Part shown: positions 16,772-25,494 of the stretch, in pieces
How the letters are laid out: the number at the start of each line of letters is the position of its first letter
How positions within the stretch are numbered: position 1 is the first letter of the stretch
Source: a candidate division BRC1 bacterium ADurb.Bin183
Lineage (GTDB): Bacteria; Sumerlaeota; Sumerlaeia; MWCT01
Reading direction: 5' to 3'
Length of the DNA stretch: 64,000 bases
NCBI GenBank assembly: GCA_002070185.1
Contig: MWCT01000003.1
Location: forward strand, 124,001-188,000
The notes under the pieces: model-generated
Seen by the model: the letters and a program-made list of their open reading frames with translations, nothing else
Database searches by the model: none
Told to the model about the DNA's origin: nothing
Position numbers and translations under genes: made by a program

Positions 16772-19729
16772 ATGGAAAATAATCGAAAAACGGCGGTTCA
16801 GTCGGCGGTGTTTGCGCTCTTTTTTTTATCGGGCGTGTCGGGTCTTATTTATGAGGTTGTCTGGTCTCGCCATTTGATTTATTTATTCGGAGCGACTCTT
16901 TATGCTGTTTCGACGACGCTTGCGGCTTTTATGGGGGGTATGGCTCTTGGGTCGTATTTATTTGGGAGGTATGCGGACCGCGCCAGAAATAGTTTGCGTG
17001 TTTACGGCTGGCTGCAATTGGGCATCGGCGTTGCGGGTCTGGCGCTGCCTTTTATGCTGTTGGCGTTGGATCCGATATACAGGGTTGCCTATCGTCAGTT
17101 GACTTCATTTTTCATTTTAAGTCTTCTTCGGTTTGTTCTGACTTTTATAATTCTTTTAATTCCCGCCACGCTGATGGGCGGCACGCTTCCTGTTCTTTCA
17201 AGGTATCTTGTCCATAAGCGCGATTGGCTTGGTTTGAATATCGGCGCGCTTTATTCTGTGAATACGCTCGGCGCGGTTCTGGGATGTTTTGCGGCGGGTT
17301 TTTTGCTGATTGAGACGTTCGGCGTTCGCGGGGCGACATATTTTGCGGCGGGCATCAACTTTATTGTGGGCGCGGCTGGTTTATTGCTGGCGTTGCGTTC
17401 GGGGGAAGAGGCGCGTTCGGAGGAGCGCGGTCAGACTGTGCGGGAGATTCCGGACGGGGTTATCGAGGATGCGCAAAAGTCTCGGCGTATTATTTTAGCG
17501 GTTTTAATATCTTATGGCGTTTCGGGTTTTATTGCCCTATCGTATCAGGTGTCGTGGAATCGCGCGCTGGTTTTCACGTTTGATATTATGAAGAATACGA
17601 CGTTTTCATTTACGGCGATGTTGACGGTTTTTCTTATCGGTCTGGCGATAGGCGGCGCGCTCATGAGCGTATTTGTTGACCGGGCAAAAGACCACCTTCG
17701 TTTGTATGCGATGATTCAGCTTTTGCTGGGGCTTTCCGGCGCTTATTCTTTGTTTGTGATATATTACTTCGGCGGTTCGATTGCGCCGTTTGAGATTCGG
17801 GACGCTTCAGGTCAGATAAATTGGTGGATGGGTGTTTTGAATGTTTTTTCGAAGACGTTTGCCTCTATTTTTCTGCCGACTTTTTTGATGGGTATGGCAT
17901 TTCCGGTTGCGGCGCGGATTTGCGTTGCCCGCATGAGCGCCGTTGGCTACGGCGTTGGCAGGCTTTATTCCGTCAACACACTCGGCTCAATCTTGGGTTC
18001 TTTTGCGTCCGGTTTTATTCTTATTCCGATTTTGGGAGTTGCGGGGACGATTGCGATTTTGGCGCTGGGCAATCTTGCGATTGCGCTTTATATGTTCCAC
18101 ATTAACCCTGCTATGCTTCCGCGTTCGCGGAATTTTTTCATCGGCGTTTGCGTGTTTGCGATGTTGCTTGTGATTATCCGCATCCCGCGCCATGCCCGTT
18201 TTCAGGAATTGAGCAAGACGGAGCGGATGCTTTTTTATGAGGAGGGTTCTTTGGCGACTGTTTCCGTTCTTGAAGATTCGTTCAAATATCGCACGTTGTA
18301 TGTTGATAATGTGGGCGTGGCTGGGACGGACCGCATTCTTTTGACGGATCAGAAAAGTCTTGCGCATGTGCCGATGCTTCTTCTGCCGAATCCGAAGAGC
18401 GCGCTGACGGTGGGTTTCGGCAGCGGCGGCGCTTCTTATTCTTACACTTGTTTTAAGTCTCTTGAAGAGATACATTGCGTTGAAATCTGCAAGGAGGTTC
18501 TGGATGCGGCGCCGTATTTATTCGCCTCGAACCGCGGGGTTTTGATACCGGAGGGCTGGGGCGGCAGGGCGCCGCGCGAGCCTTCTGATTATAAATATTT
18601 AGCGCTGCCGGGTTATATGACTTTTGATGCGCGCTATAAAATTATCATTGATGATGTGCGGAGTTATTTGCGGTTCACAGGGCGCGTCTATGACATCATT
18701 GCGACGGATTGCACGGATTTGCGATATAAATCGAACGCCAATTTGTATGATTATGAGTATTTCAAGCTCTGCCGCGAGCATCTGTCAGATGACGGGATGG
18801 TGGTGGTCTGGATGCCGCTGGGCGGTCTTTCGGATGAGACGTTCCGTCTTGCGCTTCGCACTTTTTATCGCGTTTTTCCGGAGATGACTATCTGGTATAT
18901 GAACAACGAGCCGACTCATTATATTTTGATAATCGGCACGCCCAAGCCGTTGCGTGTTGATTACGCCCTTATGAAAAAGCGGCTGGAAGAAGAGTCGGTT
19001 CGGCAAGACCTTGCGGAGTTGTTCCTTGACGATGCGGATAAGATTCTTTCCTGTTTTTTGAACGACAATCAATCTCTCAAGGATTATCTGGCGGGGGAAA
19101 AGATAAACTCCGAGAATCGCCCCTATCTTGAATTTTTATCGCCTAAATATGGATATGGCGACAAGCCGATGATAGACAATCTGAACACGCTTCTCAAATA
19201 TGAAACATCCGTCATGCCTTATCTTTTCAATATTCCCGAAGGGGCGCCATGGGGCGATTTGATGAAACGTTACGCCGAGGCGGCGCCTTTGATTATAGAG
19301 GGTCACGCCCTTTACCGCGATTTGAAACATTTGAAAGCCTCTTTGAAATATATGGAGGCGTCAAAGTTGGTTCCCGAAGACCGCGCCACAAAGGATTTGT
19401 TGGATTTTCGCGAATTGCATTTGCGAATCGCCGCATGGCAGCAAGACCCGTGGGGCTATCGCGAGCTGGCTTCTGTTTATTTTGCGCAGGGGCGGTATTC
19501 GGAAACGGCGACGGTTCTTTCGAAGATGCTCGCCAATGCGTCAAAGGCGCCGGAAAATGCGCCGAAGAGCGCCGCCGATTATTATGAAGATTCCGTCTAT
19601 TACGCCAATAAGACCATCGGGCTTTGTTATATCAAGGTCGGCAATCCCGCATACGCAAAGGATTATTTGCAAAAAGCCCTTGCCATCAAACCGGACGATG
19701 AAGAAGTTCGGGCGCTTTTAGCGGATTAG
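16772..19729 (+). CDS. Multi-spanning membrane protein fused to a spermidine-synthase-like domain and TPRs
   Basis: The protein is 985 residues from the ATG at 16772, which has GGGAAGGA 3-10 bases upstream; an earlier in-frame ATG lacks a ribosome site. Residues about 10-235 and 255-500 hold two sets of transmembrane helices resembling each other (ALGSYLFGRYADRAR and AIGGALMSVFVDRAK; LYSVNTLGAVLG and LYSVNTLGSILG), as in membrane-linked SpeE homologues. A Rossmann-type aminopropyltransferase-like domain spans about 520-750 (VDNVGVAGTD, TVGFGSGG, HCVEICKEVL). A TPR-like region covers about 870-985. The family is widespread, but its members are not proven polyamine synthases; the catalytic acid motif here reads IATDCTDL. 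Its stop overlaps the convergent glgP stop by 4 bp. Confidence 0.75.
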   Translation: MENNRKTAVQSAVFALFFLSGVSGLIYEVVWSRHLIYLFGATLYAVSTTLAAFMGGMALGSYLFGRYADRARNSLRVYGWLQLGIGVAGLALPFMLLALDPIYRVAYRQLTSFFILSLLRFVLTFIILLIPATLMGGTLPVLSRYLVHKRDWLGLNIGALYSVNTLGAVLGCFAAGFLLIETFGVRGATYFAAGINFIVGAAGLLLALRSGEEARSEERGQTVREIPDGVIEDAQKSRRIILAVLISYGVSGFIALSYQVSWNRALVFTFDIMKNTTFSFTAMLTVFLIGLAIGGALMSVFVDRAKDHLRLYAMIQLLLGLSGAYSLFVIYYFGGSIAPFEIRDASGQINWWMGVLNVFSKTFASIFLPTFLMGMAFPVAARICVARMSAVGYGVGRLYSVNTLGSILGSFASGFILIPILGVAGTIAILALGNLAIALYMFHINPAMLPRSRNFFIGVCVFAMLLVIIRIPRHARFQELSKTERMLFYEEGSLATVSVLEDSFKYRTLYVDNVGVAGTDRILLTDQKSLAHVPMLLLPNPKSALTVGFGSGGASYSYTCFKSLEEIHCVEICKEVLDAAPYLFASNRGVLIPEGWGGRAPREPSDYKYLALPGYMTFDARYKIIIDDVRSYLRFTGRVYDIIATDCTDLRYKSNANLYDYEYFKLCREHLSDDGMVVVWMPLGGLSDETFRLALRTFYRVFPEMTIWYMNNEPTHYILIIGTPKPLRVDYALMKKRLEEESVRQDLAELFLDDADKILSCFLNDNQSLKDYLAGEKINSENRPYLEFLSPKYGYGDKPMIDNLNTLLKYETSVMPYLFNIPEGAPWGDLMKRYAEAAPLIIEGHALYRDLKHLKASLKYMEASKLVPEDRATKDLLDFRELHLRIAAWQQDPWGYRELASVYFAQGRYSETATVLSKMLANASKAPENAPKSAADYYEDSVYYANKTIGLCYIKVGNPAYAKDYLQKALAIKPDDEEVRALLAD

Positions 19730-22239
19730 AAAATATCTGCATCTTGTATGATGCGTTTGCTATCGGGGATGTCAACGGGTTGGACGTTCCAGATATCGCG
19801 GGCGTATAAATGGATGGTGTAATCGCTGGAGAAGCGTCCCATGCGCGCGACATTTAAGATGGATTTTTTTGTCCACAAATCAGCGTCTCGATAGGTTTCG
19901 CTGACTTCCTCCTGCATTTGTATATACGCTTTAAAATCCGCAAGCAGGCAGTAGTAATCGCCGTGATGGATTAAATTATCGAAAATCGGTCGGAATATTC
20001 CTGGCTCGTCTGGGGAGAAGTAATCGTCTCGAATCATATCAATGACCCGTTTGAGTTCGGGGATGGTTTTGTAATAGACTGCCGGGGAATAGTCGTTGTT
20101 TTTTAGCCGCGCAATCTCCGCGATGGTGTTGCCGAAGATGAAGATGTTCTCCTCGCCGACCTCCTCCATAATCTCCACATTGGCGCCGTCGAGCGTTCCG
20201 ATGGTGAGGGCGCCGTTCAATGCGAATTTCATATTACCGGTGCCGGACGCCTCAAAACCTGCGGTGGATATTTGCTCGGAAAGGTCTGAGGCGGGGATGA
20301 TTTTTTCCGCCAGCGAAACGGAGTAATTCGGCAGGAAGATGACTTTGAGCCGGTCGGCGACGTCCTTGTCGTTGTTGACGATTTTGCCGATGTTGTTGAT
20401 TAGTTTGATAATCAGTTTGGCAAGGTGGTAGCCGGGGGCTGATTTGCCGCCGAAGATAACCAGCCGCGGGACGTAATCTTCTTGGGGGTTGTCTTTCATC
20501 TGGTTATAAAGAGCGATGACATGCATGGCGTTGAGCAGCTGTCTTTTATATTCGTGAATCCGTTTGACTTGAACGTCGAACATGGCGCTGGGGTTGACGG
20601 CGATTCCCATAATGTTGCGAATATGGCGGGCAAGGTTTTGCTTATTGGAGAATTTCACATTCCGCCACGCCTGTTTGAAATCTTCATCGTGTATAAATTT
20701 TTCAATTTCCCGAAGATGGTCAAGATTGGTTGTCCACGTTTCTCCGATATACTGGGTAATGAGCGCGGAGAGGGGCGGATTTGCTTTCAGCAGCCAGCGG
20801 CGGGGGGTTATGCCGTTGGTCTTGTTTTGGAACTTCTTCGGCTCAAGGGTATAGAAATCGGGGAATATTTGATTTTTTAAAATGTCGGTGTGGAGCTCGG
20901 AGACGCCGTTGACGGCATGGCTGCCGATGATGGCAAGGTTCGCCATGCGTATGCGCTCCTCTCCCCCGTTCTCGATGATTCCGATGCGCTCGGCGATGGC
21001 GGCATCTTTTACGAAATGTTTTTTTACGCCGTCCAAAAACTGCTGATTGATTTCGTAAATAATCTGCAAATGGCGGGGCAGGAGTTCGCGGAAGAGAGGC
21101 AGCGACCACTTTTCAAGGGCTTCCGGCAAAACGGTGTGGTTGGTGTAGGCGAACGTCTTTTTGGTAATCTCCCACGCCTCTTGCCATTCCACCCCTTCCT
21201 CATCAATGAGTATTCTCATGAGTTCGGGGATGGCGACAGCGGGATGGGTGTCGTTGAGTTGTATGGCGTTTTTATCATGGAACTCTTCAAAAGATGCATG
21301 GTTTTCTTTATAGGAGCGGATGATATCTTGCAGACTTGCGGAAACAAAAAAGTATTCTTGTTTGAGTCTCAGGATTTTTCCGAGGTGGAAATTATCATTC
21401 GGATAAAGCACTTTGGAAATATTTTCCGAGCGGTTTTTTGCTTCGACTGCCGCCATATAATCGCCGCTGTTAAAGTAATGGAAATCGAATTCGTTGGTGG
21501 CGTTCGCCTGCCATAGGCGAAGGTTATTAACTGTATTATTTTTATAGCCGGGCACGGGGATATCATACGCAAGGGCAAAAACTTCGTCGGTATCCACCCA
21601 GCGGTCTTTCCCGCTACCGGATTCTCCCTCTTCGGAAAGGACTCTGCCGTTGAATCGCACGCGGTATAATAACTCCGGTCGCACAATCTCCCACGGGTTG
21701 CCGAAACGGAGCCAGTTATCGGGCTTTTCCATCTGATAGCCGTTTTGAATTTCCTGCCGAAAGATGCCGAATTCATATCGGATGCCGTAGCCGACCGCTG
21801 GAATTTCCATCGTCGCCATAGAATCGAGGAAGCAGGCGGCAAGGCGTCCGAGACCGCCGTTGCCCAATCCCATATCCGGCTCCAATTCGCGAATCTCCTC
21901 AAGGCTGTATCCCAGTTCTTTGAGGATGTTCGAGCATTCATCATAAAAGCCAAGACTGAGCAGGATATTGCCCAAAAGCCGCCCCATCAAAAATTCCATT
22001 GAGAGGTAATGAACTTTTTTCACATCTTTAATTTTATACTCATGCTGCGTGCGAATCCATTTATTAATCAGCCTATCCCGGATAGCCAGCGCCAACGCCT
22101 TGTAACTATCAAGTATGGAGACGGTGGAGCGGTCTTTCACGAGCGAATACTCAAGGTGCTCCGCGAAGGATTCTTCGAGAGTTTTAATATTATATTTGGG
22201 ATTATCGAGAAAGAAGATTGAGCTTTTTCCGCTTATCAT
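19726..22239 (-). CDS. glgP: Glycogen/starch/alpha-glucan phosphorylase
   Basis: This enzyme phosphorolyses alpha-1,4-glucan to glucose-1-phosphate using pyridoxal phosphate. The 837-residue length is normal for the GT35 family. The PLP site EASGTGNMKFALNGALTIGT contains Lys671, and GLGNGGLGRLAACFLDSMAT, TNHTVLPEALEKW, QLNDTHPA and VQVKRIHEYKRQLLN are all intact. The start is the ATG at 22239 with AGGAG five bases upstream; a GTG two codons earlier overlaps that ribosome site and is unlikely. It stands alone on the minus strand and points to glycogen storage. A few hundred bases of AT-rich leader separate it from fprA. Confidence 0.97.
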   Translation of the reverse strand: MISGKSSIFFLDNPKYNIKTLEESFAEHLEYSLVKDRSTVSILDSYKALALAIRDRLINKWIRTQHEYKIKDVKKVHYLSMEFLMGRLLGNILLSLGFYDECSNILKELGYSLEEIRELEPDMGLGNGGLGRLAACFLDSMATMEIPAVGYGIRYEFGIFRQEIQNGYQMEKPDNWLRFGNPWEIVRPELLYRVRFNGRVLSEEGESGSGKDRWVDTDEVFALAYDIPVPGYKNNTVNNLRLWQANATNEFDFHYFNSGDYMAAVEAKNRSENISKVLYPNDNFHLGKILRLKQEYFFVSASLQDIIRSYKENHASFEEFHDKNAIQLNDTHPAVAIPELMRILIDEEGVEWQEAWEITKKTFAYTNHTVLPEALEKWSLPLFRELLPRHLQIIYEINQQFLDGVKKHFVKDAAIAERIGIIENGGEERIRMANLAIIGSHAVNGVSELHTDILKNQIFPDFYTLEPKKFQNKTNGITPRRWLLKANPPLSALITQYIGETWTTNLDHLREIEKFIHDEDFKQAWRNVKFSNKQNLARHIRNIMGIAVNPSAMFDVQVKRIHEYKRQLLNAMHVIALYNQMKDNPQEDYVPRLVIFGGKSAPGYHLAKLIIKLINNIGKIVNNDKDVADRLKVIFLPNYSVSLAEKIIPASDLSEQISTAGFEASGTGNMKFALNGALTIGTLDGANVEIMEEVGEENIFIFGNTIAEIARLKNNDYSPAVYYKTIPELKRVIDMIRDDYFSPDEPGIFRPIFDNLIHHGDYYCLLADFKAYIQMQEEVSETYRDADLWTKKSILNVARMGRFSSDYTIHLYARDIWNVQPVDIPDSKRIIQDADIF

Positions 22240-22436
22240 AAACACTCCTGAAAATATAAAAAAAAGTTTAACAGTTTCATTTTTTCAAACGTTTATAATG
22301 AATAACATTCCTGTTAATTGTTTTAAAAAAACAAATGCAAGCGAAAAGCATGGTTAAAAAATTCGGCGGGCAGACAGAGCCTTAAAAGTTTGCCGCGTTT
22401 GAATCGGAGAGATTTTTTTAGCCGCGCGATTTGCGT

Positions 22437-23630
22437 TTATCTCCTGACCATCTGCGCCATGTTTTTGCCGAGCAGACGGCATTGCTCAAGGTCAGCAGCC
22501 GTCGGCGCGCATTTGGCTTCCACCACCGGCTCCACAAGCGTTAGCCTTCCGCAACAGGCAAATTCATGCAAGGCGTTGACGGCGCCCTTGCTCCATGAAT
22601 AAGAACCGAAGACGCCGATAAAGCGGTTTCGCACTTCTTCATTTTCAAGGATATGCACAAGGCTTTGCATCGGGGGAAAAAGTTTTGTGTTATAGGTCGG
22701 ACTGCCCAGAATCATGCCGCGAAATCGCCAGATATCCACAAGGACGAACGAGACATGCGAGCGGGAGATGTCATGCACGCGCACTTTTTCCATCTTCTCT
22801 TCGGCGAGCGATTGCGAGATGGCTTCCATCATGCGGCATGTGTTGCCATACATGGAGGCATAGACAAGGACGACGCCCTCTTCGGTTTCGTGGCGGCTCC
22901 AGCGGTCGTAGAGGGCGATGATATGCGCGGGGTTTTTGCGCCAGATGGGACCGTGCGACGGCGCGATGACGGCAATCTCCAAGTCTTTCAATTTATCAAT
23001 CGCCCGCTGAACCATATTGCTGTAGCGTCCCACGATGTTCGAATAGTAGCGCAAGATTTCATTTTCAAAATAAACAAGGTCGGACTCATCGTCAAAGATG
23101 CGATTATCAAGCGCGCCAAAGCCGCCGAATGCGTCGCATGAAAATAAAACCTTTTGCGTCTCCTCATATGTCACCATCGTCTCGGGCCAATGCACCATCG
23201 GCGTCAAAAAGAATTTAAGTTTGAAACCGCCGAGGTCGAGCGAGCTGCCGTCATCAACGCTGATGACATTATCCGCGATGCCGTAAAAGTCGCGGATGAA
23301 CTCAGCGGTCTTTTTATTGCCGACGATTTTCATATCGGGGAAGATGCCGCGCATGGCTTTGAGCGCGCCGGAGTGGTCTGGCTCCATGTGGTTCACGATG
23401 AGATAATCCACGCTGCCGCCTGGGGGGAGCAAGGCGCGGATTTTATCCGTGTATGCGGCGATGAAGTTGCTTTTGACGGCGTCAATGACGGCGATTTTTT
23501 CCCCGCGCACAAGAAAGGAGTTATAGGACACGCCTCGCGGGAGGGGCCAGATGGATTCAAAGAGGTCGGTTTCGTGGTCGTTCATGCCAATCCAGAACAT
23601 ATTTTCGCGAACAGGAATAATTCCCAGCAT
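22437..23630 (-). CDS. fprA: Flavodiiron protein (FprA family A-type flavoprotein)
   Basis: Flavodiiron proteins reduce O2 to water and/or NO to N2O and protect anaerobes. The N-terminal metallo-beta-lactamase-like domain carries the diiron ligands HMEPDHSG (His81, Glu83, Asp85, His86), a later His in PMVHWPETM, Asp in SCDAFGGFG and His in APSHGPIW. The C-terminal flavodoxin domain has the FMN loop YASMYGNTCRM. At 397 residues it is the short class A form, with no fused rubredoxin. Its electron donor is not in the window. The ATG at 23630 has AAAGGAG eight bases upstream. The gene stands alone on the minus strand. Confidence 0.95.
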   Translation of the reverse strand: MLGIIPVRENMFWIGMNDHETDLFESIWPLPRGVSYNSFLVRGEKIAVIDAVKSNFIAAYTDKIRALLPPGGSVDYLIVNHMEPDHSGALKAMRGIFPDMKIVGNKKTAEFIRDFYGIADNVISVDDGSSLDLGGFKLKFFLTPMVHWPETMVTYEETQKVLFSCDAFGGFGALDNRIFDDESDLVYFENEILRYYSNIVGRYSNMVQRAIDKLKDLEIAVIAPSHGPIWRKNPAHIIALYDRWSRHETEEGVVLVYASMYGNTCRMMEAISQSLAEEKMEKVRVHDISRSHVSFVLVDIWRFRGMILGSPTYNTKLFPPMQSLVHILENEEVRNRFIGVFGSYSWSKGAVNALHEFACCGRLTLVEPVVEAKCAPTAADLEQCRLLGKNMAQMVRR

Positions 23631-23904
23631 GATTCACAACTCCTTTATCCATAAAATCGAAGACCTTCTAAAACAGCCACACGCGCCTTGTCAATCATTC
23701 GATAGCGCCAAGATGCAGCTATCGCTCTTTTGATGTAGATAAAACAGCGGGGGAAAATAATAGCCGTCTGCGTATTTATGTAATCCGTCCCTTTTGAACT
23801 TGCATAACTGGCGTTGGCGCATTATAGGTTTTACCATCGTTTAATAAACGTTGGCGTTTGATGCCTTTTATCTATTTGTGAAGAATAAGCTTCGAAAGGG
23901 GCGC

Positions 23905-24747
23905 ATGATGAGATTCAAAAAATTTTCCGTTATCATCTTGATTCTTATCATTGCCGCAATATCCGTCACGGGGGTTTTCTTAAGGAAGGGGAATAAAGAT
24001 AAAAAAATTGAACGTCTTATCCGCGACCTTGATGATAAAAACGAATTTGTCCGCATCAATGCGGTGGAACAATTGGGCATGCTGGGCGATTTGCGCGCAG
24101 TGGAGCCGTTGATTAAGGCGCTGGGCGATGGCGCCGTAAGTGTTCGTTTTCGCGCCGTTCGGGCTCTGGATGAGATAAAAGACCCGCGTGCGTTCGAGCC
24201 GTTAATTAAGGCGCTGGACGATGACGACAAGGGTGTCCGCCAGAGCGCCGCTATGGCTCTGGGTAAAATTGAAGACACGCGCGCGGTCGAGCCGTTGATT
24301 AAGATGCTGAGCGATGGCAGCGCGTTTGTTCGCCAGAGCGCCGCTGAGTCTCTGTGTAGAATAAAAGACCCGCGCGCCGTTGAGCCGTTGATTAAGGCGC
24401 TGGACGATAGCAACACGCTTGTTCGTTGGAATGCCGCTACGGCTCTGGGGCAAATAAAAGCCTCCAGCGCCGTTGAGCCGTTGATTAAGATGCTGAGCGA
24501 TGGCAGCGCGTTTGTTCGACAGGGCGCCGCTTGGGCACTGGGTAAAATAAAAGACCCACGCGCCGTTGCGCCGTTGATTAAGGCGCTGGGCGATGGCGAT
24601 AAGGATGTTCGTCGGTATGTCGCTGAGTCTCTGTGTAGAATAAAAGATCCGCGCGCCATCGAGCCGTTAAAAAAGGCATTAGAAGATGAAGATCCCGACG
24701 TGAGGAGCGCTGTTCAATCTGTTTTGGATAAATTCTCACAAAAATAA
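23905..24747 (+). CDS. Membrane-anchored HEAT-repeat (PBS-lyase type) protein
   Basis: The protein is about 280 residues from the ATG at 23905 (or the next ATG at 23908), preceded by GAAAGGGG. A basic start and one hydrophobic segment (F-S-V-I-I-L-I-L-I-I-A-A-I) anchor it in the membrane. The rest is a superhelix of HEAT repeats of exactly 31 residues with the consensus DPRAVEPLIKALDDG, then VRQSAAEALGKIK. Such proteins are scaffolds for protein-protein binding; no catalytic residues are seen and the partner is unknown. A long open frame on the opposite strand here is a by-product of the repeats. The stop codon is followed by an in-frame open stretch described separately. Confidence 0.8.
   Translation: MMRFKKFSVIILILIIAAISVTGVFLRKGNKDKKIERLIRDLDDKNEFVRINAVEQLGMLGDLRAVEPLIKALGDGAVSVRFRAVRALDEIKDPRAFEPLIKALDDDDKGVRQSAAMALGKIEDTRAVEPLIKMLSDGSAFVRQSAAESLCRIKDPRAVEPLIKALDDSNTLVRWNAATALGQIKASSAVEPLIKMLSDGSAFVRQGAAWALGKIKDPRAVAPLIKALGDGDKDVRRYVAESLCRIKDPRAIEPLKKALEDEDPDVRSAVQSVLDKFSQK
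24088..24738 (+). repeat. Seven 93-bp coding HEAT repeats
   Basis: Seven consecutive 93-bp units encode 31-residue HEAT motifs. The phrases GAGCCGTTGATTAAG and AGCGATGGCAGCGCGTTTGT recur exactly. Units 3 and 5 are almost identical to each other, and units 2, 4 and 6 share DPRAV or DPRAF starts, consistent with expansion by unequal crossing over. Confidence 0.8.
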
Positions 24748-24960
24748 ACCGCAGGGGGAATAACCATCTTTTGGAAAATCTACGCGGGGATAATCGTTGG
24801 CATAACATCGCTTTTTGTTTTTGACACATGCGGCACTTCATTAGCATCTAAAAAGTTCTCGAATTTCCGAAGAAAGCGCACGGCGCGTTTTATTCCGTTG
24901 CATATTAATTTATTTTTTTTCATTTTTTTGTTGACGGGGGTTATGAGCATATGCCCATAA
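24748..24960 (+). other. Open in-frame stretch after the HEAT gene; possible gene remnant
   Basis: Past the HEAT stop (TAA 24745-24747) the same frame stays open for about 70 codons to TAA at 24958-24960 with no early ATG. It has AGGGGG at 24753-24758 and then encodes a membrane-like F-W-K-I-Y-A-G-I-I-V-G-I-T-S-L-F. It could be a decayed small membrane gene, a product from an ATA/ATC start, or chance; the final 30 codons overlap the DUF134 promoter. No gene can be supported. Confidence 0.25.
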
Positions 24961-24961
24961 T
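24931..24961 (+). promoter_or_regulatory. Promoter with a 20-bp palindromic operator upstream of the DUF134 operon
   Basis: TTGACG (24931-24936) and CATAAT (24956-24961) are candidate -35 and -10 boxes with a 19-bp spacer. The spacer and -10 are occupied by TTATGAGCATATGCCCATAA (24941-24960), an inverted repeat with 9 of 10 base pairs matching. A dimeric regulator bound here would cover the promoter. The first gene downstream encodes a helix-turn-helix DUF134 protein, so autoregulation of the whole operon is likely (inference). I did not find a second copy of the palindrome within the cluster. Confidence 0.6.
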
Positions 24962-24988
24962 CACTTATTATTTTGTTGAGGAGTTGAA

Positions 24989-25477
24989 ATGCCGCGTCCT
25001 TTTTGCCGTCGAAAAATTTCAGGCGCGCCGCTGTGCGCGTTTTTCAAACCGGCGGGGATTCCTTTAAACGCGCTTGAGGAAATCTGTCTGACGTTGGATG
25101 AGATGGAGTCGCTGCGTCTGGCGGATCTGAATGGGCTTTATCATGAGGAGGCGGCGGGTCGTATGAATGTTTCGCGTCAGACGTTCGGGCGGATTATTGA
25201 ATCGGCGCGGCGCAAGACCGCGGAGGCGCTTGTCATGGGCAAGGCGCTTCGTATCGAAGGGGGTGAAGTGGTTATGGCGGACGTGCGGAGGTTTCAGTGC
25301 GCGGACTGCGGACATGTCTGGGAGTTGCCCCGCGGCGGGGGACGTCCGGCGGGGTGTCTGAATTGCAAGAGCGCGAATTTTCATCGCAGCGCGGATGACC
25401 GCGATTTTAGGCGCGGCGGCGCCGGCGCTGGCGGAGGCGGAGGCAGAGGCGGGCGCGGCAATCACAAAGGTTTATGA
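24989..25477 (+). CDS. DUF134 helix-turn-helix regulator with zinc-ribbon-like tail
   Basis: The 162-residue protein matches the DUF134 family: MPRPFCRRK start, FKPAGIPLNALEE, LTLDEMESLRLADLNGL, then the sigma-like HTH HEEAAGRMNVSRQTFGRIIESARRKTAEAL and a GKALRIEGG end. This is DNA-binding in character and presumed to be a transcription factor. A C-terminal extension carries CADCGHVW and CLNCKS, probably a metal-binding ribbon, and then a Gly/Arg-rich tail. It is the first gene of the NifX/MinD operon and sits 28 bp after the palindromic promoter, so it is a good candidate for its repressor or activator. GAGGAG lies just upstream of the ATG. What it senses (iron, sulfur or redox) is unknown. 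Confidence 0.85.
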   Translation: MPRPFCRRKISGAPLCAFFKPAGIPLNALEEICLTLDEMESLRLADLNGLYHEEAAGRMNVSRQTFGRIIESARRKTAEALVMGKALRIEGGEVVMADVRRFQCADCGHVWELPRGGGRPAGCLNCKSANFHRSADDRDFRRGGAGAGGGGGRGGRGNHKGL

Positions 25478-25494
25478 TGGCAAAGGAGTTGTAT

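Noticed and set aside
23700..23724. Hairpin CGATAGC/GCTATCG as a terminator
   Set aside because: The stem is only 7 bp with a 10- to 11-base loop and a poor T-run, upstream of no clear gene end.
23868..24659. Long open frame opposite the HEAT-repeat gene
   Set aside because: It mirrors the HEAT repeats, has an Arg/Ser/Leu-rich, monotonous translation and no ribosome site; it is a shadow of the repeat.
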